Shown here piece by piece: positions 33,335-44,459 of a stretch of DNA of 64,000 bases. The stretch covers positions 97,550,355 to 97,614,354 of the forward strand of contig CM043943.1 of the NCBI GenBank assembly GCA_014529385.2. Direction: 5' to 3'. Numbering within the stretch: position 1 is the stretch's first letter; the number at the start of each line of letters is the position of its first letter. A program made the position numbers and the translations under genes. The notes under the pieces were generated by a model. That model did no database searches, was not told the DNA's origin, and was given only the letters and a program-made list of their open reading frames with translations. This stretch comes from Adiantum capillus-veneris. Lineage: Eukaryota > Streptophyta > Polypodiopsida > Polypodiales > Pteridaceae.

Positions 33335-33346
33335 GCTCTGATACCA
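33335..33346 (-). promoter_or_regulatory. Primer binding site of the copia element
   Basis: Minus strand TGGTATCAGAGC abuts the 5' LTR; classic initiator-Met tRNA complement. Confidence 0.9.
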
Positions 33347-33669
33347 TGTAAAGAATGAGGATGCAAGAGAGCTACACAAGACAAGCACAAAGCACACAAA
33401 GATGGGAAGCTTATTCTTATTCTTCACAGAAAAGAGAGTACAAAAATGACTAAGTGCTAAAGCTGAAAAGTAGCACATATGTACATGCGGTCACTAAGTG
33501 TGAACTCGCTAGAAGCATACTAGGTTGGCACTATAAGTGTAGTCCAGCTGTAGAATCACTGGCAGAGATCCTCCGTGTCGGTCACCTAACGCGCCAGTGA
33601 GTAAATGCCGTAAGCGGCCAAGACCCATAGTGGATGCCAGCTCAAGATGTAGAGCTCGACATCTCAACA
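33347..33669 (-). repeat. 5' LTR of the copia element
   Basis: 323 bases, partner of 26595-26917, followed by the AAAGT target duplication at 33670-33674. Confidence 0.95.
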
Positions 33670-33674
33670 AAAGT

Positions 33675-33965
33675 GTATTCAGTGATCTGGTTTCTGCATA
33701 GAAAGTCACAAGGGGACATGGATCGCGATCCATGTCCCTGCACCAAAGAACATGGAAATTTTCAAATTCACTCTCTGTGGTTTGTTTATGCCCCTTTTGC
33801 ACTTATTTTTGAGTTTAGATCAGCTTGTGAGTTCTGACCATCAAATTTTTAATTTTTTAGAGTTTATGGTCGTTTTGCCCAAAATATGGTTTTCAACAGT
33901 TTTTACCATGATCTTTCAATCCAAATTTGATGGTGGTTGTTTCTACTTACCCTACTCCTAAGTAC
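33675..33965. repeat. Tandem repeat with palindromic unit heads (right part)
   Basis: Continuation of the 25845-26594 array past the copia insertion. The last unit starts with a perfect 26-base palindrome at 33713-33738 (GGGACATGGATCG and its complement). Confidence 0.7.
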
Positions 33966-34575
33966 TGAAATGAAACTAAGAAGAAAAACAAACAGAACAG
34001 TACAAAATAAAGTCAAAATGGAAAATGGTTTAGCACTCTTAAAGTAACGAGAAAATCAAAGAACAAAATGCTTTTGTCTATCTCACTCACAACCCTCTTT
34101 ACCTCTTGAGAATAGATCCAACAAGTCCTTGACTTCTAGACTCTACCAAGCACCAAACCCTGTGTCTAGCTGCTGCTTGATAGCTAAGGTGCAAATGGAA
34201 TGAAAGACAAATACTTAAAAAAGAACGCTCTAAATACGCATTAGGTCACTCACCATCTAAGAATCATTCGCCGACAACGGTGCCAATGTTAGTGGGTCGC
34301 CACAACGGAAATCTATAGCATTGCTATCTAGCACTAACATAATGTCATTACTCAAGGAAGTGACCTGGATGGGGTACAAAGACTCTTTGAGAATGTCAAT
34401 CTTAAGAAGTGAGCAAATATACCAACTATACAAGCAAACCACCACTCAATGATCAAAAAATTTGCCTATGTCCTACCTCACCGCTCTTGATCATCACACC
34501 ATTTTCGTACTCGAATGGACTCGATATGCAATGAGACTCTAGGAGGTTTGTGCCCAGCATGCAAGATAGTACTTA
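33966..34575. other. No gene seen
   Basis: Unassigned sequence between the tandem repeat and the old LTR. Contains GTGGGTCGCCACAACGG-like words but no coding or tRNA structure. Confidence 0.45.
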
Positions 34576-35243
34576 TAGGTTTGTGCCCAGATTGCAAGTT
34601 ATCCATAGTGGGTTTGTGCCTAGATTGCATGACAAATTAGTTGTATGGGCAAGTAAACACACCGGAAGCAATAAACTCTCAACAAGAAAAGTGAAGGTTT
34701 GGATATTTTAAGAAGAGTTGTAACTTTTTTTTCAATGAGGAGATTGTTTTGGTGCCACTTTAATAATTCTTGAAGGGTTGTTTTAACGAACTTGTGATGG
34801 GAACCTTAAAAAAGAATTCTTATATGAACAATCATGTGGTAGTAATTAGAAAACAAGTAAAACGTGTGAGTGCGGAGGTGGAAAGTGGGGACTGGCTTAG
34901 GTTGCCAGTCAAGGATGGGTGGTCTCAATTAGTCGAGAAACTCTCCACTGCCTCTTGTTAGGGAAAGAGAAATTAGAGACTCATTATGCCAAGAGTCGAG
35001 AAGTTCCAAATATCGATGCCTCTAAAAGCTATGGAAAAAAAGGTATTTTGATTTTCTCTCTTTTGGAAGGTGATATTTAGGGACGTATAAGTTTCTTGTG
35101 TTAGTTCATGATTTCCCTACGAGATAGGGCTAGGGAATCAATTCTTTCTTGACTTCATTTTCTCACATGATTAGGGTCTAGCAACCTGTGAAGGTACCCT
35201 CCAGTTTCCAAAAGGTTACGGTAACGGGGTGGGGATCTCACAC
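34576..35243 (+). repeat. Old LTR Z, first copy in the right block
   Basis: Ends near CTCACACG before the primer-like site. The outer start is approximate. Confidence 0.6.
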
Positions 35244-35244
35244 G

Positions 35245-35790
35245 TGGTATTAGAGCCTGCTAGAAAATTGGAAAATTTTGTTATTGTTTGAAAATTTGGA
35301 AAAATGAATTGGAGACTTAAGTTCTAGAACTTACCAGCTTCGATGTTTCAGGAAGATGTAGACGCTGGCTATTCCAAGTTCAAGACCTTTGAGATCTGAA
35401 GCTTGTCGCTCTTCAATTTTTTATTTTTGATACAACATGATGAAGATTTTGATGAAGGCTTTCTCTCTTCCATCAACAAGAATCCAAAAGGGATGGAAAC
35501 TTGCCTGTGGCTACAAAGGTGGCATCTTTTACATGAATGTGAGGAAGCTTGAATGCCTCTCCTCTGATCTAAAGAAGCTTTGGGTGGGGGGGGAGGGGGG
35601 TGGGAGGAGCTGTGAGTTATCCAACTTTACTACTTCCTTGGTACTACTAGGGATGACAACATTTTTATTTCCGACGATGGCATTGGCATGACCTTAAATG
35701 AATGGGTTTTCAATCAAGTGGTCAAATTGATCACTACCTACAAGATCAAACCCTTTTTTGTCCTTGACATTTTCCCCCAAAATAAGAGCC
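35245..35790 (+). pseudogene. Internal part A of the old element
   Basis: Begins with TGGTATTAGAGCC, one change from the usual primer site. A short frame (35437-35691) reads MKILMKAFSLPSTRIQKGWKLACGYKGG. Stops interrupt the rest. No family recognised. Confidence 0.5.
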
Positions 35791-36206
35791 TTGTATTTTA
35801 CGATCCTCTCAAGGATGGGTACAAGAGCTACTATTCAAACAAAATAGTAGATTGTAAAAACTTATCCACAAATACCTATCGATTGTACCATAATGTTCTT
35901 GGAATTTGTCTTTGAGAATCATCTAGCTTTTTGGCAAAACTAACCTTTGTATTATATATTATGATATATTAAAAAGATGCTCATCTAGATTCGTAATGAG
36001 ATCTCAACTTTGTACATATCTTGATATAAATAAAGTTATGGAATCTTGAATTTAATAAAGTTAGTTGCTTTCCAAAAAAAATCTTGAGATGTGGAAGTTG
36101 AAATCACTTGATATTGCATTCAGTCTCAAACCAAACCATCGACAAGCGTATTATTGTCTAGGTACCAACAAATTATTTATACACTATCATACATGAGAGA
36201 AAATTT

Positions 36207-36650
36207 CTCCTGAAACAAGCCCAACCACCCACATTCAAAGGAGAGGGATCCCATATCGAGCGCAATATAGAAGCTTGGATTGAGGGTATGGAGGACTCTT
36301 TTGAAGCTGCAGGGACCCAACCTGTAAATCAAACTATGCTTGCAATGTTTTGTCTTACTGGCGATTTAAAAATATGGTGGAAATAGCATTGCAAGTACTT
36401 GGGAGGTTCAAGGTCTTCCCAATGGAAGAGATCAAATGGTTTGTTGTGGAAGGAATGCAAGAAGAGGCCGCGAAGAGGAGTTGTGACTCAAGCTCACGCA
36501 ATTAGTATGGAAGATCCAACATTAGGATACCTAGCTAAAGAGAGAGTAACTTTGCGTCCTTGAAACCCTAGAAAGGAAGCTTATGAATAGAAGCATCATC
36601 GAACACCTTGTCAAATGTAAAGATTTCCTTGAAGAAGAATATCCTTAAAC
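36207..36650 (+). pseudogene. Gag remnant of the old element
   Basis: Open from 36207 to the TAG at 36384-36386: LLKQAQPPTFKGEG, IEAWIEGMEDSFEAAGTQP and MFCLTGDLKIWWK. Further gag-like pieces follow in shifted frames. Counterpart of the minus-strand remnant at 14979-15500. This copy has the GTQP block only once. Confidence 0.75.
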
Positions 36651-36744
36651 ATGATCTGCAATATCTCTCCTTAAACATTATCCAAACTTACCTTTGAGAT
36701 GAGGACATCTCAATTCTTCAAGTTGAGGAGAATGTAAAGTTTCT

Positions 36745-38072
36745 AATTTTGGCAGTTTTTCACCTGTTATGAGCTAATAATGAATATATTGATGTAATAT
36801 TTTTTTAAGAAAAATCCTTTTTTTGTCACTTTTGTCCAAAAAAATAAAGTTTTGAGGTGCTTGCACCCACCTAGATGCGACCGTCTCGTCTAAATCTACC
36901 TCGTTCCTAAATTTCCATTGAAAAAGTTGTCTACTTCAAAAACTGCTAAATATAGCAGCTTTCGAAGCAGACACATATAGCAGGTATACGTATCTAACAC
37001 CTTAAGTCATCCTTCTCAAGCTCGTCTTTCAATAGCAACTTTCAATAGTCAATTATGATAACATATGCTCACCTAGCACAATTAAATCCTTATCCTAATG
37101 TTACTAGAATTAAATTATAATTCTAAGGTGTGTATGGATTCCCATAGGATGACCCATGGCCATGAACCCATCTCTTTTGGTAATAATGGATCTAAGCATG
37201 GGCCACATGAGGTGTAGCACCCAAAGTTGGTATAGAAGACTTAGGAAATAGTCCCTTGACACCTTCATTGGCAAGTAATGAGTCCTCAAAAACCTCTACA
37301 ACTTAGAATAGTAATAGGAGGCAGTCTTGGGAGGAATGGGCAAGCTTGGGAAGTTTGGGACTCCAAAACTCTATAAAAGGATCCTTTTCTCACTCGTTTG
37401 GACACACACTTGGGAGAACGAAGCTCTGTTGATGTGGAAAACAACTTGGTGACTACCACATCAAAGCTTTGAGAGCTCAATAACTCCAAAGCACATTTGG
37501 GTAATGTAAATCTATTGTTTAATCAAGTTATTATCGATCTCTTCTCTTATTTAGTTAGAATCCTTCCAGTTGCTACCATATTATCATTCAGTTGGAATTC
37601 TTTTCAATTGCTACCCTACTATCATATGATATACGCTTTTTTACCTATCCTTAACTGGGAATCAACAATTATTATACCTATTTTATGGTAATTTCTCTAC
37701 ATTATAAAGTAATGAAAGTCTCACTCCTCGATTACATAATCATTTGTATTGACTACATGTGCAATTCTTTGTCAATGTAACCTAGATGCTTGTATGAATT
37801 AGCTAATTGTATTCATGAATTTTGTCCCAACTAAAATGATGAATTGTTATTGCAAGCAAATATAAGTGATTAATCATGTGATTAGTGTATAAATGGATGG
37901 TGTAAATGTGTATGTCTCTTAGACCTTACATAAATTTTTGCCTACCATAAGCATAAATCACTAGAATAGAACTGTAAGAATTGTTCTAATTAACATTCCT
38001 TCAACCTTATTATCAAATTAGTTTTTGCACAATTAGTTCTTACAAATTTTGAAGTTAGCTATTAGAGATGAG
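36745..38072 (+). repeat. LTR and leader of family X, right copy
   Basis: Matches 23604-24830 in inverse orientation. Contains TATAAAA at 37372-37378. Confidence 0.7.
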
Positions 38073-38258
38073 ATGGCCCCAAAAAGGACCCTTGTGAGCG
38101 AGACTCACAATGATGAGGCTGGCACTAACAGAGAAGATGATAAGGGAAAGAGAATTGCCTTGGAGGATGAGTTACCAAACTCGTTAGGCACTAGTCCTAC
38201 ATTAGACAAGGTTGGAGTTAATTTGGTTGAGTATTTGCATTCATTGCATAGGCAATAG
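38073..38258 (+). pseudogene. MAPKR-type gag N-terminus, right copy
   Basis: 61 codons from ATG at 38073 (MAPKRTLVSETHNDEAG), hydrophilic, ending SLHRQ. Counterpart of 23463-23603. The rest of the gene is absent. Confidence 0.5.
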
Positions 38259-38369
38259 AGTAGGAAAAGTAAAAACAATCTCAATGGATCATTAAAATAT
38301 CACAAATTACGGCATATATTTTATATAATTTTATTTGTAGTGAAAATTTGTTTGGAAAGTAGTTTGTTT

Positions 38370-39209
38370 GATCGTAGGAAATAAATGTTTGCCTAGTAGG
38401 AAAACTCTTGAACCTTCTTCATTCAAAAATCCTATAGTGATATAGTCAAAACTCCCTTTGATATCCAGGGAAGAGGGCTTAGCAGAGTGAACGCTAAAGT
38501 AGAGCATAAGGGTGCACACATCTTGCAGGTTTGTGCCCAGATTGCAAGTTAGTCACTACGGGTTTGTGCCCAGATTGCAGGACAATTAAGTTGTATGGGA
38601 AACCAAAGACATCGGGAGCAATAAAATCTCACCAAGAGGACTAAAATTTTGGGGTTGAAATATTTTAATGAAGAATCATATGTTGTCTTTCTTCTAGAAA
38701 AGATTGTTTTGGTGCTACTTTGATAATACTTAAAGGGCTGTTTTAACAAACTTGTGATGGGAACCTTAAAAACGAATTTTGTGTATGAACAATCATGTGG
38801 TAGTAATTAGAAAACAAGCAAAACCTGTGAGTGCAGGGGTGGAAAGTGGTGGGGACTGGCTCAAGTTTCTAGTCAGGTATGGGTGGTCTTGTTAGGAGAA
38901 GCAAAATTAGAGACTCGTTATGCCAAGAGTCGAGAAGTCCCAAATATACGTGCCCCTGAAAGCTATGGGGAGAAAGGTGGTCTTTCTCTCTTTTGGAAGG
39001 TGAGAATTAGGGATGTATAAAATTATTGTGTTAGTTTATGCTTTCCCAACGAGACAGAGCTAGGAACCCTCTTCAATGGTTCGGACTCAAGTTACTTGGT
39101 GATTAGAGGCCGTCCATTGACTTTGTTTTCTCAAGCGATTAGGGTGTAACGACCTATTAAGTACCCTCCAGTTGCCAAAAGGTTATGGTAACATGGTAAG
39201 GATCTCACA
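38370..39209 (+). repeat. Old LTR Z, second copy in the right block
   Basis: Ends ATCTCACA and is not followed by a primer site, as expected for a 3' LTR. Start approximate. Confidence 0.6.
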
Positions 39210-39266
39210 TAATCCCTACTATTGAAACCACATGATATACATGTTTCTTTTTATTGTTGCCCCCAA

Positions 39267-39291
39267 CCCCCCCCCCCCCCCCCCCCCCCCC
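39267..39291. repeat. Poly-C run (25 bases)
   Basis: Uninterrupted C homopolymer. Confidence 0.97.
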
Positions 39292-39603
39292 ATGAAGCAT
39301 ACATTCTAGGAGCTCAATAATCCTCAAAATTTCTAAGAGATACCCCTCCCTAGGGGTATATGCACATATATACAATTTACAACTTTATACAATTTTCAAT
39401 ATACATCAGAGTTGCAGAAGCGTTTCCATAGGGGAGGAGTTCCCAGTAAGACTGACCAAGCATGGAGTTTAGGCCGTGAGACAGACTGCAACGAGAGGCA
39501 CCTAGTGACTAGTGCTACACCTGAATGGGTGTTATGAATGAAAGCGTACTCAAGGGAAAATATAACATTGTGGAGGGTGAATATATATGTATACCGCATT
39601 GTA

Positions 39604-39643
<40 letters not shown>

Positions 39644-42600
39644 ATTGAAGGGTGAAATAGAGTGCACAGAGACATGAGAGAATGAAAACTGAGAATCTTT
39701 AAATGCTCCATATAAATGAAACATGCAATTATATAGTAATGCAATGAAAAGAATATGGGTATACCATAACATCAAAAACAAATATGACAAAATAACTAGC
39801 AGAGTATTGGACCCTATGTAGGGATCGACCAGCCCACCCATCTACTTCTGCTCTACGGAAAGAGAGAATTTCACTTCACCGGGGAGCGAACTAGAACACT
39901 TCCACCATACATAAGCTGAGGCCGCTTCGCCACCCTCCATGAACCCGAGATCTGAAAGGATCCCAGATATCAGTAGAGGTAGGGCATCAACACCAACCAT
40001 ACCAGTTTAGGCACCACGCCTCTTCAATGCCCAGCATGGGGTGTTTAGGCAAAGCCACGGAAAAATCCTCGATGTGTTAGCCGTGTAGGTCGTTCAACCC
40101 CCGATGCACTAACCATGTAGATGAGCCTAACAAAAAAGAAGAAGACTTAGGCAACATCCCCGATCCAGCAAAGCCCCAGGTCAATGACCCTTTTATCTAA
40201 GACTAAGTGATGTTATTGTGACTAGGCTCACGTGTTATGTTTCTCATGGCATTTGACGGATCTTAGACTTGTAGCGACACTGCCATGAGAAACATAACAC
40301 GTGAGTCCAGTCACAATAACATCTTCCATATGCTCAAACAGTCTTTTCCAGGCAGCTAGACTGTACAGGGTCTCTACCCTTACACGTCTACCATAAACCA
40401 TCCATATCACTTCATGGTCTAATCCCAAAACCATGGACCATAATTCATTCACATCACACAGATGAGCACTCCACCTAACTCAGGTGAAGCACAACCAATC
40501 TTGTATAACCACTTTAGAATATAACTTGGCTGCAAAACTTTTGACAGCATAATCATATACAAAAAAAACCAAGAGCCACAACGGCTTTCACCATAAAATC
40601 ACAACCATAATGCATGAGGTATCTGAGCCCTTAACCACAAATCGTATTCACATTGAACCAACCCCCACATTTGAAGTTTGACATAACCACTGCAGTCAAT
40701 CGGACTCCACACACATGACCCTTAAGACATGAGATTTTTATGCATAAAATAAGCCCGACCAAAAACTAAACATGATATTAGAAGTCCAATTTTGACAACA
40801 CTTAATCTTGCAAAGTTGATGCATCATATCTGCACTTCACCTCTCTAGCACATAGAGCTAGTTTTGACCTAGAAAAGTGGAAAGCAATCATACCCATGCA
40901 CATGAGGCATACACATGTATCCATGAGGTTCCATACATCATATGATATCATTCCATCACTATAAACATGATGGAAAACAGCTCTGACCATTAGGTCGACC
41001 ATAAACCATAACTTCACACATATATGCAAAAAAAAAAACTTTTTGCCATTTTTGGGAGCATACATAACTTGCAAATTAGAGTTTTTGACCTCAAATCAAT
41101 GCATCAATCTCAGATCCATAATATAGAATAACACTCCATCACATCACTTTGCCCATATGATACTCATACAATAAACGGTAACACAAAAGAAAGCTGCTTT
41201 ATTCATATTTGCCTATGCATTTCAGGTGGACTAACCATGTACCCTCACATGAGTTTATGGACATCTAATACTTGAAATCAACTCACCAAGATAAAACCAT
41301 AAATCATACATAAATAGCTCGGTTAACTCACGACGTCATATGGTACTCCCCTTGGTAGCACCCCTACATGCGTAGGTAAACCCGATCATGGAAGGATTAA
41401 TAACTCACATACCCAAGGTGATAACGGAGACCTAACTATATTTATCATCAATTTCAATCGATATTTTCAATTGGCTAAGTGGTTTTGCCCATCTGGTGAA
41501 TCTATATAGTGGTCCTCCAAGGAGCCTGGGGTCCAAAATTTTGACCAGTGTAGTGGGCAGTAGCAAGCTGTTTTTTGACCATATCTCTTAGCTCGTGCGT
41601 GATTTTTACAAGACACCCAAGAGACAAAATGTTCTAAATGATGTGTTTTATCTTTGGTTTAGAGGGTTTGGGTTGATTCATAACGGTTTGTGATTTATGA
41701 TCAAAACAGTGTTCCTATCGCTTTTATGTCGTGAAATAAAAGGTGCTTTTTATGCATGCACGTGATCATAAACACATCGTGTGCATAAATTAGCGTGTTA
41801 AACATGATTAAAAAAATCATGGGACAACTTAATATGCACTCAAAAAATCTATACATACACTCGTATATAAAAAACAATCACGGAGAGGGTGTCTACTCAG
41901 AAGAACGACACACACACACACACACATAGAGAGAGAGATGATGATGGCTATGGAGTTTAGAGCTTCTCACCATGCTTTAGAATTGATTAAATGCTTTCAA
42001 AAAGCTTCTTTTTTTGCCTCAAGTGAGCGGTGATGAGAGCTACGTACAAGTTTTCATCACGAGAGCTTTTGGAGAGTGCGTACATCATGAAACGAGAGAG
42101 GAGATAGTAAGAAAGTAGAGAGAGAGTATTCTTATTCTTCTTCTTTCCATAAACGAGAGGGAAGAGATTATGGAGATGGTAATGAAGAGATTGCACCACT
42201 CTGTATAATAGATAAGTATTGCCTTGCGGTAGTAGACGCGACAGACGGCACTAAAAATTGAGCACTCCATGCCAATTTAAAAGCAGTGCAGCAAGTCAGA
42301 GTGATGCCCGAGGTAGGCTACTAGCACCCCCTCTTAGCCTCGATTAGTTGCAAACTTTTGGGAAAAGATACCAGTCTTTTCTAAAAACATGGCACAACTT
42401 TTGGCAGTCAACTCTCCTACTTACCATTCAATTTTTACAGTAAAAATTGACTAAGTGGCTAGTATCCGTGCAACTAATGAAACCGTGACTGGACTATGCC
42501 GCATCATGATGTCCCAACATAATTATGACTTTCCCGTTGCCCTGGCATATTTTTTATGTATAAAAAATCCATAAAAATCTCGTTTAATCCCGTTGCTACT

Positions 42601-43260
42601 TTGGGTGGTCATTTTTAAATCCGACAGAGACTAAAATTAATATTTTTATGTTTAGGTCATCCTAAAAAGCACGTTTCTTTGCAAAAATGCAGAAAATCAC
42701 TAAAAACTAAAAATAGCATAAAAGTGTTTAAAAAACGTAAAATTTTATAAAATTGAACCACAGGTTCCCCTTGCCCACTGGAATAAAAGCGGAGTCGCTT
42801 TTCACTAAAAAGCACTAAAAATCATGAAAAGCTAAAAATAGCATGAAAAGCACTCAAAAAGCACAAATTGAACCATAGCTTGTTTGGAACATGTAGGTTA
42901 AGGATCTGACTCTGCTTTTTGCAAGCACCTAAAAGCATAAAAAAGCTAAAAATTACAGATTTTCTCAAAACTGAACCAAACGTCCGTCTGACCTACTAAA
43001 ACATGGAAACAACCTTGTTTTTCTCCTTTAGAACCTTATAATAGTGTCAATCAAGCATCTTAAATCAAAATTTAACAAAATAGATATTGAAAGCTATTTT
43101 TTTATATTTTTAAAAGAGACCCAAAATTTGGGGATCTTACAACTTCTCTTTAATAGTAGAATAGTGGGAGCCTTTGAAGGCAAAATATCAATCAAGTAAG
43201 GTTTCCCTTTTGGACCCTCTCTTCTTTGCAATCGTCTCTCACCTCCTTGTGACCATGCTA
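39292..43260. other. No gene seen; degraded repeats
   Basis: About 4 kb without a credible frame. It holds (AG)n at about 39609-39640, an inverted repeat at 40212-40320, (AC)n near 41908, and at 42660-42960 a stretch with many AAAAGCAT/AAAAGCAC words. Sequence style (CTCCATCACATAAACCAT-rich) resembles LTR or leader sequence of old retroelements. Confidence 0.5.
40212..40320. repeat. Long near-perfect stem-loop
   Basis: Arms 40212-40251 and 40281-40320, 40 bases each, pair at 38 positions; the loop is 29 bases. The stem includes CACGTGTTATGTTTCTCATG. It could be a microRNA-type precursor, a decayed foldback element, or a local inverted duplication. Confidence 0.9.
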
Positions 43261-43273
43261 GACGCAAGCGTAT

Positions 43274-43747
43274 GAGGAAATTTACATGATTCAACCAAAG
43301 GGGTATGAAGTAAAGGGTAAGGAGAAAATGGCTTGTAGATTAAAGAAGATCTTGTATGGACTTAACCAAGAATCAAGACAGTGGTACCCTAAGTTCGATC
43401 GATAGATGTTGGATCATGGATTCTAAAGATGCAACTCAAATCACTACGTCTACACAAAGAATTTGGGAGATGGGAAGTTCATCAGCTTAATGTTGTATGT
43501 TGATGACATGTTGATTGTAAGTGCTAACATGCAGGATATCAAAGTACTAAAAGAGGATTTGTCTAAATATTTTTCAATGAAAGATTTAGGTGCTACAAAG
43601 CGGATACTTGGTATAAAGATATCAAAGGATAGGACAAAGAAGATAGTAAAGCTATCTCAAGAGTATTACAACAAGAAGATACTAGAAAGTTTTGCAATCC
43701 AAGATGCATTAGAGAATTTGGGCGGTCATTTGGAGGGCCTTATTTAG
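43274..43747 (+). pseudogene. Copia reverse transcriptase fragment
   Basis: Plus strand: EEIYMIQPKGYEVKGKE, LKKILYGLNQESRQWY, then after two stops the active-site block LMLYVDDMLIVSAN (about 43490) and MKDLGATKRILGIKISKD. A different copia lineage from the element at 26.6 kb (YEVKGKE/KMACRLKK style). Flanks carry no LTR that I can see. Confidence 0.85.
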
Positions 43748-43869
43748 GAGAGAGAAAAGGAGACGCATCCAATGAACAACAAGCTAACGTAACGTAGAAA
43801 TGGGAAGAATAAATCAAAAAATACAAAATAAAGAAAACCTCACCGCCACCAAAAGCTCTTGCACCATTA

Positions 43870-44055
43870 ATGAAGCATTCAAAGCTGAATTTCTTCTACC
43901 ACTCAAAAAGAGCCATGGTTTCTTCTTCTTCTTCTTCCCACCCTAATAGCTCTAGGGGTTCTTGTGCTCTCTCCCCAGCTAGCCTCGCCATTAGTCTCCC
44001 AAGGAGGCCAAGTAGCACCATAAGTCTATCACTATCTCAAACTTCGTCAATATAG
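43870..44055 (+). other. Short serine-rich open frame, doubtful
   Basis: 61 codons starting MKHSKLNFFYHSKRAM, then serine-rich and LPRRPSSTISLSLSQTSSI. No homology recognised; may be chance. Confidence 0.15.
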
Positions 44056-44459
44056 ATAGCCAATGGCAACAACATACAATATACAAAGGCTCTTGGGTTC
44101 TTAGGCATCCAAGAAGGAGTAAAAGATCCTCAATAGCAAACCTATTTTGTTTAGCATGGAAAGCACGAGTGCTAGATTTCAAAGTGGAGGTGGGCAAGAA
44201 AATTGTTAAGGAGGTTTTGGTAGTGCATGTCTACAGCCACTCCGATGTGATTGCTAATGGTAGAGATGTCTCATTGGCTTATCATCCATGATTCAACTGT
44301 AAGTGTGTTAATAGCCTTCCATATCTATTCTTTCTTTCATACCTTGTTGTTCTCTTTATTTCTTTATTCTTTTTGAAGAGGTATAACAATATTAACAGAG
44401 ATAGATCAAGTCCTCAAGTTCTAAATTCTATTTGTTGTTAGACTAGGTGGTCTACTACA

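Larger units (their letters stand above)
26595..33669 (-). mobile_element. Ty1/copia retrotransposon, host of nested insertions
   Basis: Two 323-base LTRs (26595-26917 and 33347-33669; TG..CA; eight differences by eye, about 2.5%) with AAAGT target duplications, primer site TGGTATCAGAGC and purine tract GAGGGGGAG. Minus-strand coding order: integrase, RT, RNase H, as in copia. Gag and the protease are missing: coding sequence of the integrase region starts about 50 bases after the primer site. It is interrupted by a second LTR element at 29057-32215. Without that insertion it would be about 3.9 kb. It cannot be autonomous. Confidence 0.95.
34576..39209 (+). mobile_element. Old LTR element, right block (Z-A-Y-gag-X-Z)
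   Basis: Two related LTR-like blocks (34576-35243 and about 38370-39209) share GGTTTGTGCCCAGATTGCA, AAACTTGTGATGGGAACCTT and CCAAAAGGTTA. They flank a primer-like site (TGGTATTAGAGCC, 35245-35257), a decayed interior, a gag remnant and an embedded promoter block X. The pair is strongly diverged, so the insertion is old. The same modules occur in opposite orientation at 14979-24830, in an order that suggests tandem copies sharing an LTR. Confidence 0.6.

Noticed and set aside
34257-34330. Possible tRNA gene around GGTGCCAATGTTAGTGGGTCGCC
   Set aside because: No cloverleaf or A/B box pair could be formed.
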